A stretch of 64,000 nucleotides of DNA from Omphiscola glabra (Eukaryota > Mollusca > Gastropoda > Lymnaeidae): positions 13,894,307 to 13,958,306 of the forward strand of contig OZ024809.1 in the NCBI GenBank assembly GCA_964017045.1, given 5' to 3'. A program made the position numbers and the translations under genes. Positions 41,501 through 47,527 of the stretch are shown in pieces. Every line of letters starts with the position of its first letter. Positions within the stretch are counted from its first letter, which is position 1. The notes under the pieces are model-generated. The model had not been told where the DNA came from. It did no database searches and worked only from the letters and a program-made list of their open reading frames with translations.

Positions 41501-44500
41501 TATTCCGCAGACCATCAGGGGGAGATATAAGAGTCGTTGTGCTCCCCAGACCATCGGGGGGAGATATAAGAGTCGTTGTGCTCCCCAGATCATCGGGGGG
41601 TAATTTACGTGTTTTTGTACTTAGCACGGAGCTTGCTCACAGCACGGAGCTTGCTCACAGCACGGAGCTTGCTCACAGCTCGGAGCTTGCTCACAGCACG
41701 GAGCTTGCTCTCATCACGGAGCTTGCTCTCAGCTCGGAGCTTGCTCACAGCACGGAGCTTGCTCTCAGCACGGAGCTTTCAGCGTGGTCAAGCACTGGAG
41801 ATCGTGTAGCATGACGGTCAGGGTGTCGATGACGTATGCAGTCGATCCATCTTGTTGCTGCTCTTGTTGTTTTCACAACCAGAATCGTCGAGTGTCTGAT
41901 TCATTTCACCTGTGTCGCCAAAATCTAGCCCAAATCTATCGACCCTTTCGGCGCCCCTCCCCAGGATCCTCTCACCACCCACTGTGGGGGAGGGGGTGCA
42001 TGGTTATCACCTACTTTGAGAACATCCCTTGTCTTGGTACTCTTTATAAATATTCTTTGAGAACATCTCTCGTACTAGTACTGTTGTAAATATTCTTTAA
42101 GGGTCCCGAGCTAGTCGCTCTTAGGGGCCCGGTCAGTCTAACAGTGTTCAGCCTGAGAAGTGGTGATCCCCCCTCTCCTTCTGGTTCTAAATAGGACAGG
42201 GCACATTGAAAGGGTGCTGGTTTGTAGAGCAGCAAAGGCGATCTACAATCCACAGCAGAAACCTAAGGGGGCAGACGGCGGATAGGTCGACGATGTAGAG
42301 AAGGCCCTACACAAGCTGTTTTTGCATGGAGGCGGAAAGCTATGGATCGGTCCGAATGGAATGATGTGGCGGAACTGGCCAGGGCCCTGCATGGGCTGTA
42401 GCGCCACTGATGATGATTAATTAATCACACGTGTTTCCCAAAATGCCCACGTCCAGATTATTGTTGCCCCACATCTGTTCAACAGAACAATTTCAAAGAG
42501 CTGGTAATACATTACGTGTACAGTAGGCCGATACTTTGGTATAGGATTTTGGTACAAGTGACCAACGTAGCACCCCGTGCAGTAGTACAGGAGGATATAA
42601 GTTACGGCCAGCTGATGACCAACATGTTAACCTTTGACAGTGGTTTAATCTTTAAAAAAATATTATTTACAGCGGTATAATATGCTTTAGATATTAATCC
42701 CAGTTTAGTTCGTCCTGCGAACCTCGGCAGATTCGCAAGCACACTTTTTAAAAAAGGGGGGGAGATTCTTCTAGATCAGTGGTTCTAAACCTTCCTAATG
42801 CCGTGACCCTTTAATACAGTTCCTCATGTTGTGGCGACCCCCACAACAAAATTATTTTCGTTGCTACTTCATAACTGTAGAGTATATGTGTTTCCGAAGG
42901 TATTCGGCGACCCCTGTGAAAAAGTCGTTCGGACCCCCCCCTTCCCCCCCCCCTTAAAAAAAAAATTTAAAAAAAATCGCGACCCACTGGTTGAGAACCG
43001 CTGTTGTAGATTCTAGATGATTAAGCAAAAGTTTGATAAATTCAGTTTCGTAGAGTGAGGAAACATGAGAAATCCGTCCGTGAGGATGTGTGGTTAGTTG
43101 AACCAATGCCAAGGGCAAACGGATGAGTTCTTCAGGATATGTGGCTAGGAGTTGGCGACCGTGCTAGGTCAAGCTGACCTTCGCGTCGAGACAAGTTCCC
43201 CCTTTTTTTTTTGGTCAGCCTGAAGGCAGGGTGCGACTTGTGTGAAAGTTATGTTGTGTGGGTGGGATACTTTGTGGGATGGAGGGATGGCCGGGTGAGA
43301 GCTTTTGGGTTGAGAACTGCGGGTGTGGTGGATGCGACAAACGAGGGAGGTGGCGATAGGGGTTAGGTCTGTAATGATGTGGATGGTTTAAAGGGTGGGG
43401 GGCATAGTCGTTGGGGTGATTCGTGGGGTATCGTAGTACACTCTACGAAGAAAGATAGTAGGATTGGCTAGAGTGAAAAAGACATAAGAAGTAGTCACGT
43501 TTATCAAATGTCGCTCGATCGAGAATCAGAATGTGTGCAGAAATTTGGCCTGAAAAGTGGGTGCATCCTGTTGAGCGGCGATGAGCAGGAGTGCTCCCAA
43601 CTGCACTCGGAAATTAGCACTGCTCCATCTTCTGTCAGGAAACAATCGCTTTCTTTTTTTTCGCCTGCCCACCAGCAAACAAGATGGTGGGGGTGGCGTT
43701 TGGGGGGAGTGGGTGTGTGTTCATGTGATGAGGTATAGGCACTTCCTGTAGGTGTATGCGCTTAAGTTCTCATGTGAAATGAATGGCTCGCAGTCTTGAC
43801 CCACTTATAGTCTAAATCATTGAAAACTATAATCCTTGCAGCACAATCTTCAACAAATCTGCAAGAAATGTTTTTCTTCAAAGCGTCAGTCCTTTAAGAA
43901 CCGTATGTTACGGTAAAAACAAATGAAATACCAAAATGTTTAGGACCAGATTTCAAATTGTTCTAGTGCGGTGCATGTTGCTTATTTCACGTACAATCTT
44001 ACCTGCTCTTCTGAACATTTCACCTTAATTTCCAAGTATTTTACCTGCCAGTCCCAGGACGGTCTTAAGGCATGGGCACACTGGGCCTCGCGCTTCTAGG
44101 AGCCCTTGCGCTTCTAGGAGGCCTCATGCTTCTAGGAGGCCTCGCGCTTCTAGGAGGCATCATGCTTCTAGGAGGCCTCGGGCTTCTAGGAGGCCTCATG
44201 CTTCTCTGAGGCCTCGCGCTTCTAGGAGGCCTTGCGAATTTAAGAGGCCTCACGTTTCTAGAGGGCCTCGTGATTCTAGGAGGCCTCACGCTTCTAGTGG
44301 AATCAAGTCGCACATATTATTCAATCAATATTAAAAGCGCTTTACGAAATTTCATTTGCTATCAAAGAGCAATTGGGAAGCAGGTTTTTCCAAGTTTTTC
44401 CATTTTCAAATCAATTCCATTTTTTTTTCGGGCACTAGTTTCATAAAACGATTGTGTCCATTATAAAACAAATCGTCATTAAAAAAAAACAAAACAAGGA

Positions 44501-47500
44501 ATTTGGGGGAAACAGGGGAAATGTGATCAGTTAAATCAGAGAGTTTTATAATAGATGACATAACACATCCATTAATTAGTCATTTATCAGAAGACATATT
44601 ATATATATAACAGGGCCGGCCATAACAATTCCGGGGCCCTATGCGAAACGGATTGCGCGGGGGATAAGGATAATAAGTGAAAATTAAGATTTTGTATTAG
44701 AAAATAGAATTAGGGCGGGGCCTATGAAAGTGCGGGGCCCACTGCGGCCGCATAGGTTGCAGTGGCCTAAGGCCGGCCCTATATATATATATATATCAAG
44801 CGCTTTTTGACAGGTGCAAGGGCACTAGTAGGAGGTTTGACTCCAGATCCTAGAAACATGCTGTGGGGTCCATAAATCTCAGGCAATGTCAGGGTTGAAA
44901 TAAAAGTTAAAGAAATTAAGAACTATTGTGAAAGTCTGGGTGGCGCTGGGAAAGAAAAGCCGCACCTATTGTCAAAGTCTTGGTGGAGCTGACTAAATCA
45001 GGACATATTGTCAAAGTCCGTGTAGCTGACTAAATCAGGACCTATTGTCAATGTCTTGGTGGAGCTGACTAAATTAGGACCTAGTGTCAAAGCCTGGGTG
45101 GAGCTGACTAAATAAGGGCCTATTGTCAAAGTCTGGGTGGCGCTGGGAAAGAAAAGCCGCACCTATTGTCAAGGTCTTGGTGGAGCTTAACACATCAGGA
45201 CCTAGTGTCAAAGTCCGTGTAGCTAACTAAATCAGGACATATCGTCAATGTCTTGGTGGAGCTGACTAAATCAGGACCTAGTGTCAAAGCCTGGGTGGAG
45301 CTGGCTAAATAAGGGCCTATTGTCAAAGTCTGGGTGGAGCTGACTAAATCAGAACATTTGGTCAAAGTCTGGGTGGAGCTGACTAAATCAGGACCTATTG
45401 TCAAAGTCTGGGTGGAGCTGACTAAATAAGGACCTATTGTCAAAGTCTGGGTGGAGCTGACTAAATAAGGACCTATTGTCAAAGTCTGGGAGGAGCTGAC
45501 TAAATCAGAACATTTTGTCAAAGTTTGGGTGGAGCTGACTAAATCAGGACCTATTGTCAAAGTCAAGGTGAGCTGACTAAATCAGGACCTATTGTCAAAG
45601 TCTGGGTGGAGCTGACTAAATAAGGACCTACTGTCAAAGTCTGGGTGGAGCTGATTAAATAAGGACCTATTGTAAAGTCTGGGTGGAGCTGACTAAATCA
45701 GAAAATTTTGTCAAAGTCTGGGTGGATCTGACTAAATCTGGATGTAACGTCAAAACCTGTGTGGAGCTGACTAAATCAGGACATTTTGTCAAAGTCTGGG
45801 TGGAGCTGACTAAATCTGGATGTAACGTCAAAGTCTGGGTGGAGCTGACTAAATCAGAACATTTTGTCAACGTCTGGGTGGATCTGACTAAATCAGAACA
45901 TATTCTCAAAGTCTGGGTGGAGCTGACTAAATCAGGGTCTATTATCAAAGTCTGGGTGGAGCTGACTAAATCAGGATCTATTGTCATAGACTGAGTGGAG
46001 CTGACTAAATCAGAACATATTCTCAAAATCTGGGTGGAGCTGACTAAATCAGAACATATTCTCAAAGTCTGGGTGCAGCTGACAAAGTATGGATGGGCGA
46101 TATGTTAGGGTCAATATTGCTGCTTCTAGCAACATTTTAAATTGATGACACAAGTTTGTAAGGCTACATCTGAACAGAGACACTTTGCCAGCATCTGAAC
46201 AGAGACACTTTGCCAGCATCTGAACAGAGACACTTTGCCAGCATCTGAACAGAGACACTTTGCCAGCACGGTCATGCATTTGTGCCATTCGGGTAGGACA
46301 GTTACATTTTTTTTTTTAAAAATAACGATGATAAATTATTTTTAAAATTATTGTCATTATATAAGACTTTTAAAATTATTTAAAGTAAATATAAATTATA
46401 CATTTGTGTGAATGTGTGTGCGTGAATGTACTTTTTTTTTTAAAAAATAATAATTATTGTAAACAAAAATTTTGTAAAGACCACAAGGAAACCAAAGTAT
46501 TAATGTAAACAAGATTTATCGTTAGCAAAACAACATTAACTTGAAATAAAAAGATAGTACATTATTATATGTATATTTATATTTAAAAATTAAAATGATG
46601 TTATATATCTCAAAGTTCTTAAATTGTCAAACAAATTGAATTTTCCCATCAGAAAAGGAAATATTTTAAAGGGGAGTATTTTGTTATTATTATTATTTAT
46701 TTTATTTTTTTAAATAAAAATTGGAATATCGGGACCGGGTATGCAAATGAAATGAAAGGGGAACAACCACTGCTGCCTTATGTAAAATGGAAACGTATAT
46801 TTTTAACAACGAATCCTCCAAGTGATACGTCACAGTGTACCACCCAAGCAGGAATGGGTGCAGATTCGCCGAATCCAGTTACACCTACTTTATATTGGAT
46901 TCTTAAAAATTTTGTTATTTTATTTTTCCGTTAACTTTTTTTTATCAGAGATGTCGTAAGGATCAACAGTTTCTTCATTAAAATTTAAGCAATGTGTAAA
47001 TAAGATTCACCAAGTTAGCTTAAATATCAAAACGGGGCCAATTATATAAGTAAGTTATGTTTTTGTTTTTTTTTTTGATTTTGTTATTAAGCAGATGGTT
47101 AGCCGAGAGAGATTTGTTTTTCCAATGAATATTAACATTACTTACCGCAGAAGCTGTGTTAACCAACGACAAAAACACGACAAATATGCCTAACAGGAGC
47201 CTGAAATACAGAAGAAAATTGATTATTGTCAATGGTCTGTAAACTGTACCCAAGGGGGTCTGCTCTTACAGAGAGCAGAAATCTCATTGCAATGTTATAA
47301 CCACAAACAAAAAACTGACGTAAACATGTTCATGTTAATAATACTTTTGATGTACTACGACTTCACAAACAATGGGCAGCGCCATTGGCTTTCCTGTTTA
47401 GACAAAATTAATATGATATAGTATAATCAACCGAATCGAAATACAAGACCTTCTACACACGAGCCGTGGGTAATGGTTGAAATAACGTGTATTTGATCAA

Positions 47501-47527
47501 TTCAGCGTTTACTTACCATGAGGACAT
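2801..47527 (-). CDS. COL4A2: Type IV collagen α2-like chain, 5' part (5 exons, continues past left edge)
   Basis: Basement-membrane collagen subunit, secreted and assembled with α1 chains into a network. Visible exons in transcript order are 47527-47517, 47200-47146, 24379-24278, 22523-22389 and 2845-2801, 348 bp or 116 residues; the rest lies beyond the left edge. Residues 1-22 are a signal peptide ([20 protein letters not shown], then SA). Residues 23-56 carry the 7S cysteines C38, C41, C47, C49. Residues 57-116 are twenty unbroken Gly-X-Y triplets. All junctions are GT-AG and in frame. The α2 assignment rests on register: after the cysteine block ending EKGSR there are 15 plus 5 triplets, with GDKGE at triplets 10-11 and a GFPG..GIP ending, which matches my memory of human α2 position by position. 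Introns of 22.8 and 19.5 kb are full of repeats. The start was chosen for the signal peptide. An α2-versus-α1 swap is possible but unlikely; collagen IV identity is near certain. Confidence 0.9.
3613..3913 (+). repeat. 27-bp tandem array, ~11 copies
   Basis: The unit is built from CCTTTAAACAATAGGTCTAT plus AGACAGT. It grades into the next array. Confidence 0.95.
3914..4470 (+). repeat. Variable 34-61-bp array
   Basis: Units combine CCTACACCCTACCTGCCGGC with CTTTAAACAATAG and, in some, an extra CCTACAGACAGT. It is clearly derived from, or ancestral to, the 27-bp array directly upstream, since both share CTTTAAACAATAG and ACAGTCCT. Confidence 0.9.
5417..5613 (+). mobile_element. SPIN-like hAT MITE
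   Basis: 197 bp. The left end is GAGTGGTTCTCAAAC and the right end GGTTGAAAACCGCTG. Perfect 8-bp target duplications tgttatgt flank it. The internal sequence matches the other copies (CCTAATGCCGCGACCC and AAAGGGGTCGCGACCC). Confidence 0.88.
5801..6020 (+). repeat. 18-bp tandem array
   Basis: Unit TGGACTCAGCTGGCTCAG, about 12 copies, some shortened. Confidence 0.95.
6146..6296 (+). mobile_element. Probable hAT MITE, GC-rich
   Basis: The right end GGTTAAGAACCACTG is hAT-like; the left end CATGTCTGCTCAACC is a poor match to it. Flanks ctttacag and ctttacat agree at 7 of 8. The left boundary rests mainly on the duplication. Confidence 0.6.
6350..7135 (+). mobile_element. Non-autonomous element with internal minisatellite (copy A, ends unclear)
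   Basis: Shares with copy B the order: a CCCCCGAA..GGTA block, a GAGTTC block, AGTTTAAACATTGTTAG-like and TAGCTCAATA blocks, GGCTGTGCGGTCAAAA immediately before the array, and ATTAATTTTGTTAACT after it. The array here has a 27-30-bp unit. No target duplication was found, so limits are approximate. Confidence 0.5.
6775..7040 (+). repeat. 27-30-bp AT-rich tandem array
   Basis: The unit contains ATATGTCAAATTTATA followed by AAATTCCCCCC. It occupies the array position in the element at about 6350-7135. Confidence 0.9.
7297..8705 (+). repeat. 18-bp minisatellite, ~78 copies
   Basis: Unit GACCATCAGAGACCTAAT and single-base variants. The left part (7420-7690) shows 36-54-bp higher-order units containing GACCAGTAGAGACATAAT. 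The 378-codon plus-strand and 341-codon minus-strand frames are artefacts of an 18-bp unit and are not genes. Confidence 0.97.
9273..9506 (-). other. Unrecognised ORF fragment
   Basis: Two overlapping minus-strand frames of 70-77 codons in a GC-balanced patch. No domain recognised; a worn retroelement piece is possible. No splice signals tie it to the collagen gene. Confidence 0.2.
10991..11168 (+). mobile_element. hAT-type MITE, 'GGCGTAGCGAG' family
   Basis: Ends CAGTGGCGTAGAGAGG and CTCGCTACGCCACTG form terminal inverted repeats. Perfect 8-bp duplications agcgtatt flank it. The interior includes CAAATGGTATATTTTAC and GGTTTTCGAATAGGGG, shared with copies at 50794 and 55161. Confidence 0.88.
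12046..12105 (+). repeat. 12-bp CA-rich repeat
   Basis: Short run of CATCAACCCACA units. Confidence 0.75.
12609..12706 (+). repeat. Direct duplication of ~50 bp
   Basis: Two copies of AGTAGATGGGAAGTTCAC followed by CATTGTCACCGCCATTGTTT. Confidence 0.9.
13313..13498 (+). mobile_element. hAT-type MITE, 'TTTGGCGCCCGG' family, worn
   Basis: Shares TTTGGCGCCCGG, CATTATTTTCATC, AAAATAATATCAAAGC and TTAGCTACGC with the better copy at 51851. Flanks cccgtgac and cccgcgac agree at 7 of 8; the left terminus is eroded. Confidence 0.75.
14515..14705 (+). repeat. ~46-bp tandem array, 4-5 copies
   Basis: The unit contains AGCTACTTCATGGGGTGGG and a GTCAGAGGTTAAAG segment. Confidence 0.9.
15880..16110 (+). 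repeat. ~28-30-bp tandem array
   Basis: Unit TAACATATTGCTGTCAATGT plus TTTCCGTA or TTGCTGTG, about 8 copies. Confidence 0.95.
16440..16788 (+). repeat. 18-bp tandem array
   Basis: Unit TAATGGTTTTGTTCTAAG with variants, about 19 copies. Confidence 0.95.
16885..16978 (+). repeat. 15-bp tandem array
   Basis: Unit GTGGGTTGTACATTT, about 6 copies. Confidence 0.93.
17815..18262 (+). repeat. ~40-bp tandem array, ~11 copies
   Basis: The unit contains AGACTACAAACGTTATACGT and ATATTTAGCATGTCTGTAGT. Confidence 0.95.
18655..19420 (+). repeat. 15-16-bp tandem arrays (two blocks)
   Basis: Unit CAACAAACCCACCATT. It is regular at 18655-18965 and at 19150-19420 (there partly CAACAAAGCCACCATT), with degenerate CA-rich sequence between. 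Confidence 0.95.
19614..20172 (+). mobile_element. hAT-type element carrying a minisatellite
   Basis: Left end CAGTGGTTCTCAATC, right end GGTTGAGAGCCACCG, flanks gtctacag and gtctacat (7 of 8). About half of its 559 bp is a tandem array of a roughly 58-bp unit (19755-20055). Confidence 0.8.
19755..20055 (+). repeat. ~58-bp tandem array inside a hAT element
   Basis: About five copies of a unit containing CTGATAGGTCATTCACACAG and ATTAAAGAATTCAACACAG. Copies are nearly identical, implying recent expansion after or during transposition of the host element. Confidence 0.9.
20395..20810 (+). repeat. ~23-24-bp tandem array
   Basis: Units around GGGAATTATAGACAAGTTCT and GGTTTGGTGGTGGGAATTAT; degenerate at both ends. 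Confidence 0.9.
22172..22242. repeat. (AT)n microsatellite
   Basis: About 35 uninterrupted AT dinucleotides, 150 bp from the 135-bp α2-like exon. Confidence 0.98.
22389..22523 (-). CDS. COL4A2: COL4A2-like exon 4 (15 Gly-X-Y triplets)
   Basis: 135 bp, phase 0, acceptor CGTTCACAG, donor GTAAGTAGAG. It encodes fifteen perfect Gly-X-Y triplets beginning [10 protein letters not shown] and ending GEKGDR. It has the same length and position as exon 3 of the α1-like gene (58508-58642). Confidence 0.95.
22733..22880 (+). repeat. 34-bp tandem array
   Basis: The unit contains CCATGTGACCTCCCGTCACA and TTCACACAGACATA, four to five copies. Confidence 0.95.
22935..23070 (+). repeat. 12-bp tandem array
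   Basis: Unit GACACTCATTAA with variants. Confidence 0.88.
23053..23103 (+). repeat. Dispersed repeat, copy 1
   Basis: ATTAAGACACACACAGTGTC then GATTCATTCATACAGCCCAA, found again at 26050-26097 on the same strand. Confidence 0.85.
23200..24092 (+). mobile_element. Non-autonomous element with internal minisatellite (copy B)
   Basis: Left end CAGGGGCATCCATAACC and right end GTAGACGCCCCTG can pair imperfectly; flanks ctagacac and ctagaaat share 6 of 8. Left and right arms match segments around 6360-7130, while the array between them is unrelated (33-bp unit at 23625-23925). It lies in the 1.75-kb intron between two α2-like exons. Confidence 0.6.
23625..23925 (+). repeat. 33-bp tandem array, 9 copies
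   Basis: The unit contains GAGACCGTGTCTCAGCCTAT and CTGCCTGTATCTT. Each unit includes the palindrome GAGACcgtGTCTC. It fills the array position of the element 23200-24092. Confidence 0.95.
24278..24379 (-). CDS. COL4A2: COL4A2-like exon 3 (7S cysteine block)
   Basis: 102 bp, phase 0 on both sides, acceptor TCTATTTCAG, donor GTAAGTAGAC. It encodes 34 residues: an acidic lead ([15 protein letters not shown]), then [19 protein letters not shown]. The C-x2-C-x5-C-x-C pattern followed by G-x-K-G is the hallmark of the collagen IV 7S N-terminus. In the family these cysteines help crosslink four collagen IV molecules. Confidence 0.93.
24758..24935 (+). repeat. ~35-bp tandem array
   Basis: The unit contains CAGAGAGCCAGAGTTAGTTA and TGGTGAAGAGAGTAG, about five copies. 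Confidence 0.93.
26025..26290 (+). repeat. ~57-bp tandem array
   Basis: The unit contains ATCTGTGTGTCGTAGCATTA, CAGAAGACGGCTATGTG and AATTAACAGACAAACTCGC, about four copies. The first copy holds an insert shared with 23053-23103. Confidence 0.93.
26050..26097 (+). repeat. Dispersed repeat, copy 2
   Basis: Near-identical to 23053-23103. It interrupts the first unit of the 57-bp array. Confidence 0.85.
26466..26500 (+). repeat. (TTTG)n microsatellite
   Basis: Eight or nine tandem TTTG units. Confidence 0.97.
27603..27978. mobile_element. Foldback element with long inverted arms
   Basis: The left arm 27603-27786 and right arm 27845-27978 are inverted copies. Both contain TACACGGGTACCAGAATTGA and AATGACATCCGAATAGCATT in the appropriate orientation. 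The left arm has about 45 extra bases near 27650-27695. The central loop (about 27787-27844) is GC-rich. No target duplication is clear. Transposon class unknown. Confidence 0.75.
27995..28155 (+). repeat. ~55-60-bp tandem array, 3 copies
   Basis: The unit contains CTCTTCCATTCTCCACCCTC and GCTCACAAAACTTTTTT, directly right of the foldback element. Confidence 0.92.
30106..30290 (+). mobile_element. SPIN-like hAT MITE
   Basis: Starts CAGTGGTTCTCAATCTTC; the right terminus has decayed to GAACCGGTG. Perfect 8-bp duplications acctaata on both sides fix the ends. Confidence 0.86.
30341..30455 (+). repeat. Tandem duplication of ~58 bp
   Basis: Two copies containing CACCAATGACTAATCATACA and AACCAGTGGTTTCTTTCC. 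Confidence 0.92.
30769..30837. repeat. Near-perfect hairpin with TGACGTAAG arms
   Basis: Arms of about 29 bases (CTCCCTTTTCTTACGTCACC and its inverted partner GGTGACGTAAGAAAGGGGAG) flank a short loop. Each arm carries a CRE-like TGACGTAA. Purpose unknown. Confidence 0.7.
31192..31388 (+). mobile_element. hAT MITE
   Basis: Ends CAGTGGCTGGCAAACT and AGTTTGCCGACCACTG form 16-bp terminal repeats with one mismatch. Perfect 8-bp duplications tgttaacc. Confidence 0.9.
32320..32880 (+). repeat. ~45-bp tandem array, ~12 copies
   Basis: The unit contains AAATAGCTTTGTTGGTCAGC and ACCACGAAGTCAAGGTGTGG. Some units carry a 10-20-bp insert giving longer alternates. Confidence 0.95.
34335..34425 (+). repeat. 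Tandem duplication of ~46 bp
   Basis: Two copies of AAAAGCCCGAATG and TTGCGCCCCAAATACTACGA-like segments. Confidence 0.85.
35486..35563. repeat. (AT)n microsatellite
   Basis: About 38 uninterrupted AT units. Confidence 0.98.
36641..36827 (+). mobile_element. hAT MITE, 'CAGGGCCGGCC' family
   Basis: Ends CAGGGCCGGCCTTAGG and AAGGCCGGCCCTG; perfect 8-bp duplications gtaggggt. It inserted into a small 18-bp tandem array whose unit contains GTGCTGACTATGTAGGG. Confidence 0.9.
37812..37930 (+). mobile_element. MITE-like GC-rich fragment
   Basis: Carries GGTCCACCCCGGGTGG followed by a T-rich stretch and a GGGGCGG block, as in the segment at 858-1134. Borders not defined. Confidence 0.35.
38664..39745 (+). 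repeat. 22-bp minisatellite, ~49 copies
   Basis: Two domains share AATGTTGTGCA. The left has CAGCTACAACCA, the right (from about 39300) has CAACTATAATCA. Several overlapping frames are open only because of the repeat. Confidence 0.97.
39880..40470 (+). repeat. 32-bp tandem array with higher-order duplication
   Basis: Unit GACACAGACAGCAAGAGACT plus GAATCAAACATA. A variant run starting TAGACAGACAGCAAG recurs 193 bp apart (40011 and 40204). Confidence 0.95.
41090..41605 (+). repeat. ~38-bp tandem array, ~13 copies
   Basis: The unit contains CTCCCCAGACCATCGGGGG and GATATAAGAGTCGTTGTA. Confidence 0.95.
41630..41782 (+). repeat. 18-bp tandem array
   Basis: Unit AGCACGGAGCTTGCTCAC, about eight copies, directly after the 38-bp array. 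Confidence 0.95.
42240..42425 (+). pseudogene. Decayed 3' end of a LINE retrotransposon
   Basis: In shifting frames the segment reads [13 protein letters not shown], then [20 protein letters not shown] followed by a stop. This resembles the arginine- and tryptophan-containing tail after the reverse transcriptase in many animal LINEs (DRxxWxxLVxAL). It is followed by TGATGATGATT, a typical simple-repeat tail. At least one frameshift and an upstream stop mark it as dead. The clade cannot be named from this much. Confidence 0.55.
42777..43003 (+). mobile_element. SPIN-like hAT MITE with homopolymer expansion
   Basis: Starts CAGTGGTTCTAAACC and ends GGTTGAGAACCGCTG. Flanks ttctagat and ttgtagat match at 7 of 8. 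A poly-C/poly-A stretch at about 42935-42977 has expanded inside the right half. Confidence 0.85.
44080..44298 (+). repeat. 18-bp tandem array
   Basis: Unit CTTCTAGGAGGCCTCGCG, about twelve copies. The 82-codon minus-strand frame rich in R-P-P is an artefact. Confidence 0.95.
44611..44781 (-). mobile_element. hAT MITE, 'CAGGGCCGGCC' family
   Basis: Starts CAGGGCCGGCCATAAC and ends CTAAGGCCGGCCCT, in the opposite orientation to 36641-36827, with the shared interior GAAAATTAAGATTTTGTATT. The right terminus runs into an AT dinucleotide tract, which blurs the target duplication. Confidence 0.82.
44925..46085 (+). repeat. 39-bp minisatellite, ~30 copies
   Basis: The unit contains TCAAAGTCTGGGTGGAGCTG and ACTAAATCAGGACCTATTG. 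It includes two longer divergent units (containing GGGAAAGAAAAGCCGCACC) about 200 bp apart. Confidence 0.96.
46165..46268 (+). repeat. 25-bp tandem array, 4 copies
   Basis: Unit GCATCTGAACAGAGACACTT plus TGCCA; copies are identical. Confidence 0.96.
47146..47200 (-). CDS. COL4A2: COL4A2-like exon 2 (signal-peptide core)
   Basis: 55 bp between acceptor TGTATTTCAG and donor GTAAGTAATG. It encodes the hydrophobic segment [18 protein letters not shown], ending in ASA, a good signal peptidase site, and stops at a codon boundary. The intron separating it from exon 1 is 316 bp. Confidence 0.88.
47517..47527 (-). CDS. COL4A2: COL4A2-like exon 1 (start codon, 11 bp coding)
   Basis: ATG TCC TCA TG followed directly by a consensus donor GTAAGTAAACG. 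The split codon is completed by the first base of exon 2 to give Trp, producing MSSW before the hydrophobic core. The start is inferred from the signal peptide it creates; the 5' UTR extends upstream toward the shared promoter and its length is unknown. Confidence 0.85.

Larger units (their letters stand above)
24380..47145 (-). other. α2-like intron 2 (22.8 kb)
   Basis: Joins signal-peptide exon 2 to the 7S exon, both at phase 0. It is filled with minisatellites, MITEs, a foldback element and a LINE remnant, listed separately. Stretches at 24940-26020, 28160-30100, 32890-34320, 34440-35480, 36870-38650, 43010-44080 and 46290-47145 show no gene or family I recognise, although fragments of GC-rich MITEs occur near 33200-34260 and 37800-37930. 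Confidence 0.75.

Noticed and set aside
42377..42412. Right end of a hAT element (GCGCCACTG)
   Set aside because: No matching left end or duplication; the segment is better read as the LINE tail.
44065..44313. Arg-Pro-rich antimicrobial-peptide-like ORF
   Set aside because: Arises from the 18-bp GGAGGCCT array; no signal peptide or splice context.
45195..46065. Ser/Thr-rich 123-132-codon minus-strand ORFs
   Set aside because: They follow the 39-bp minisatellite unit of 13 codons; no independent coding evidence.
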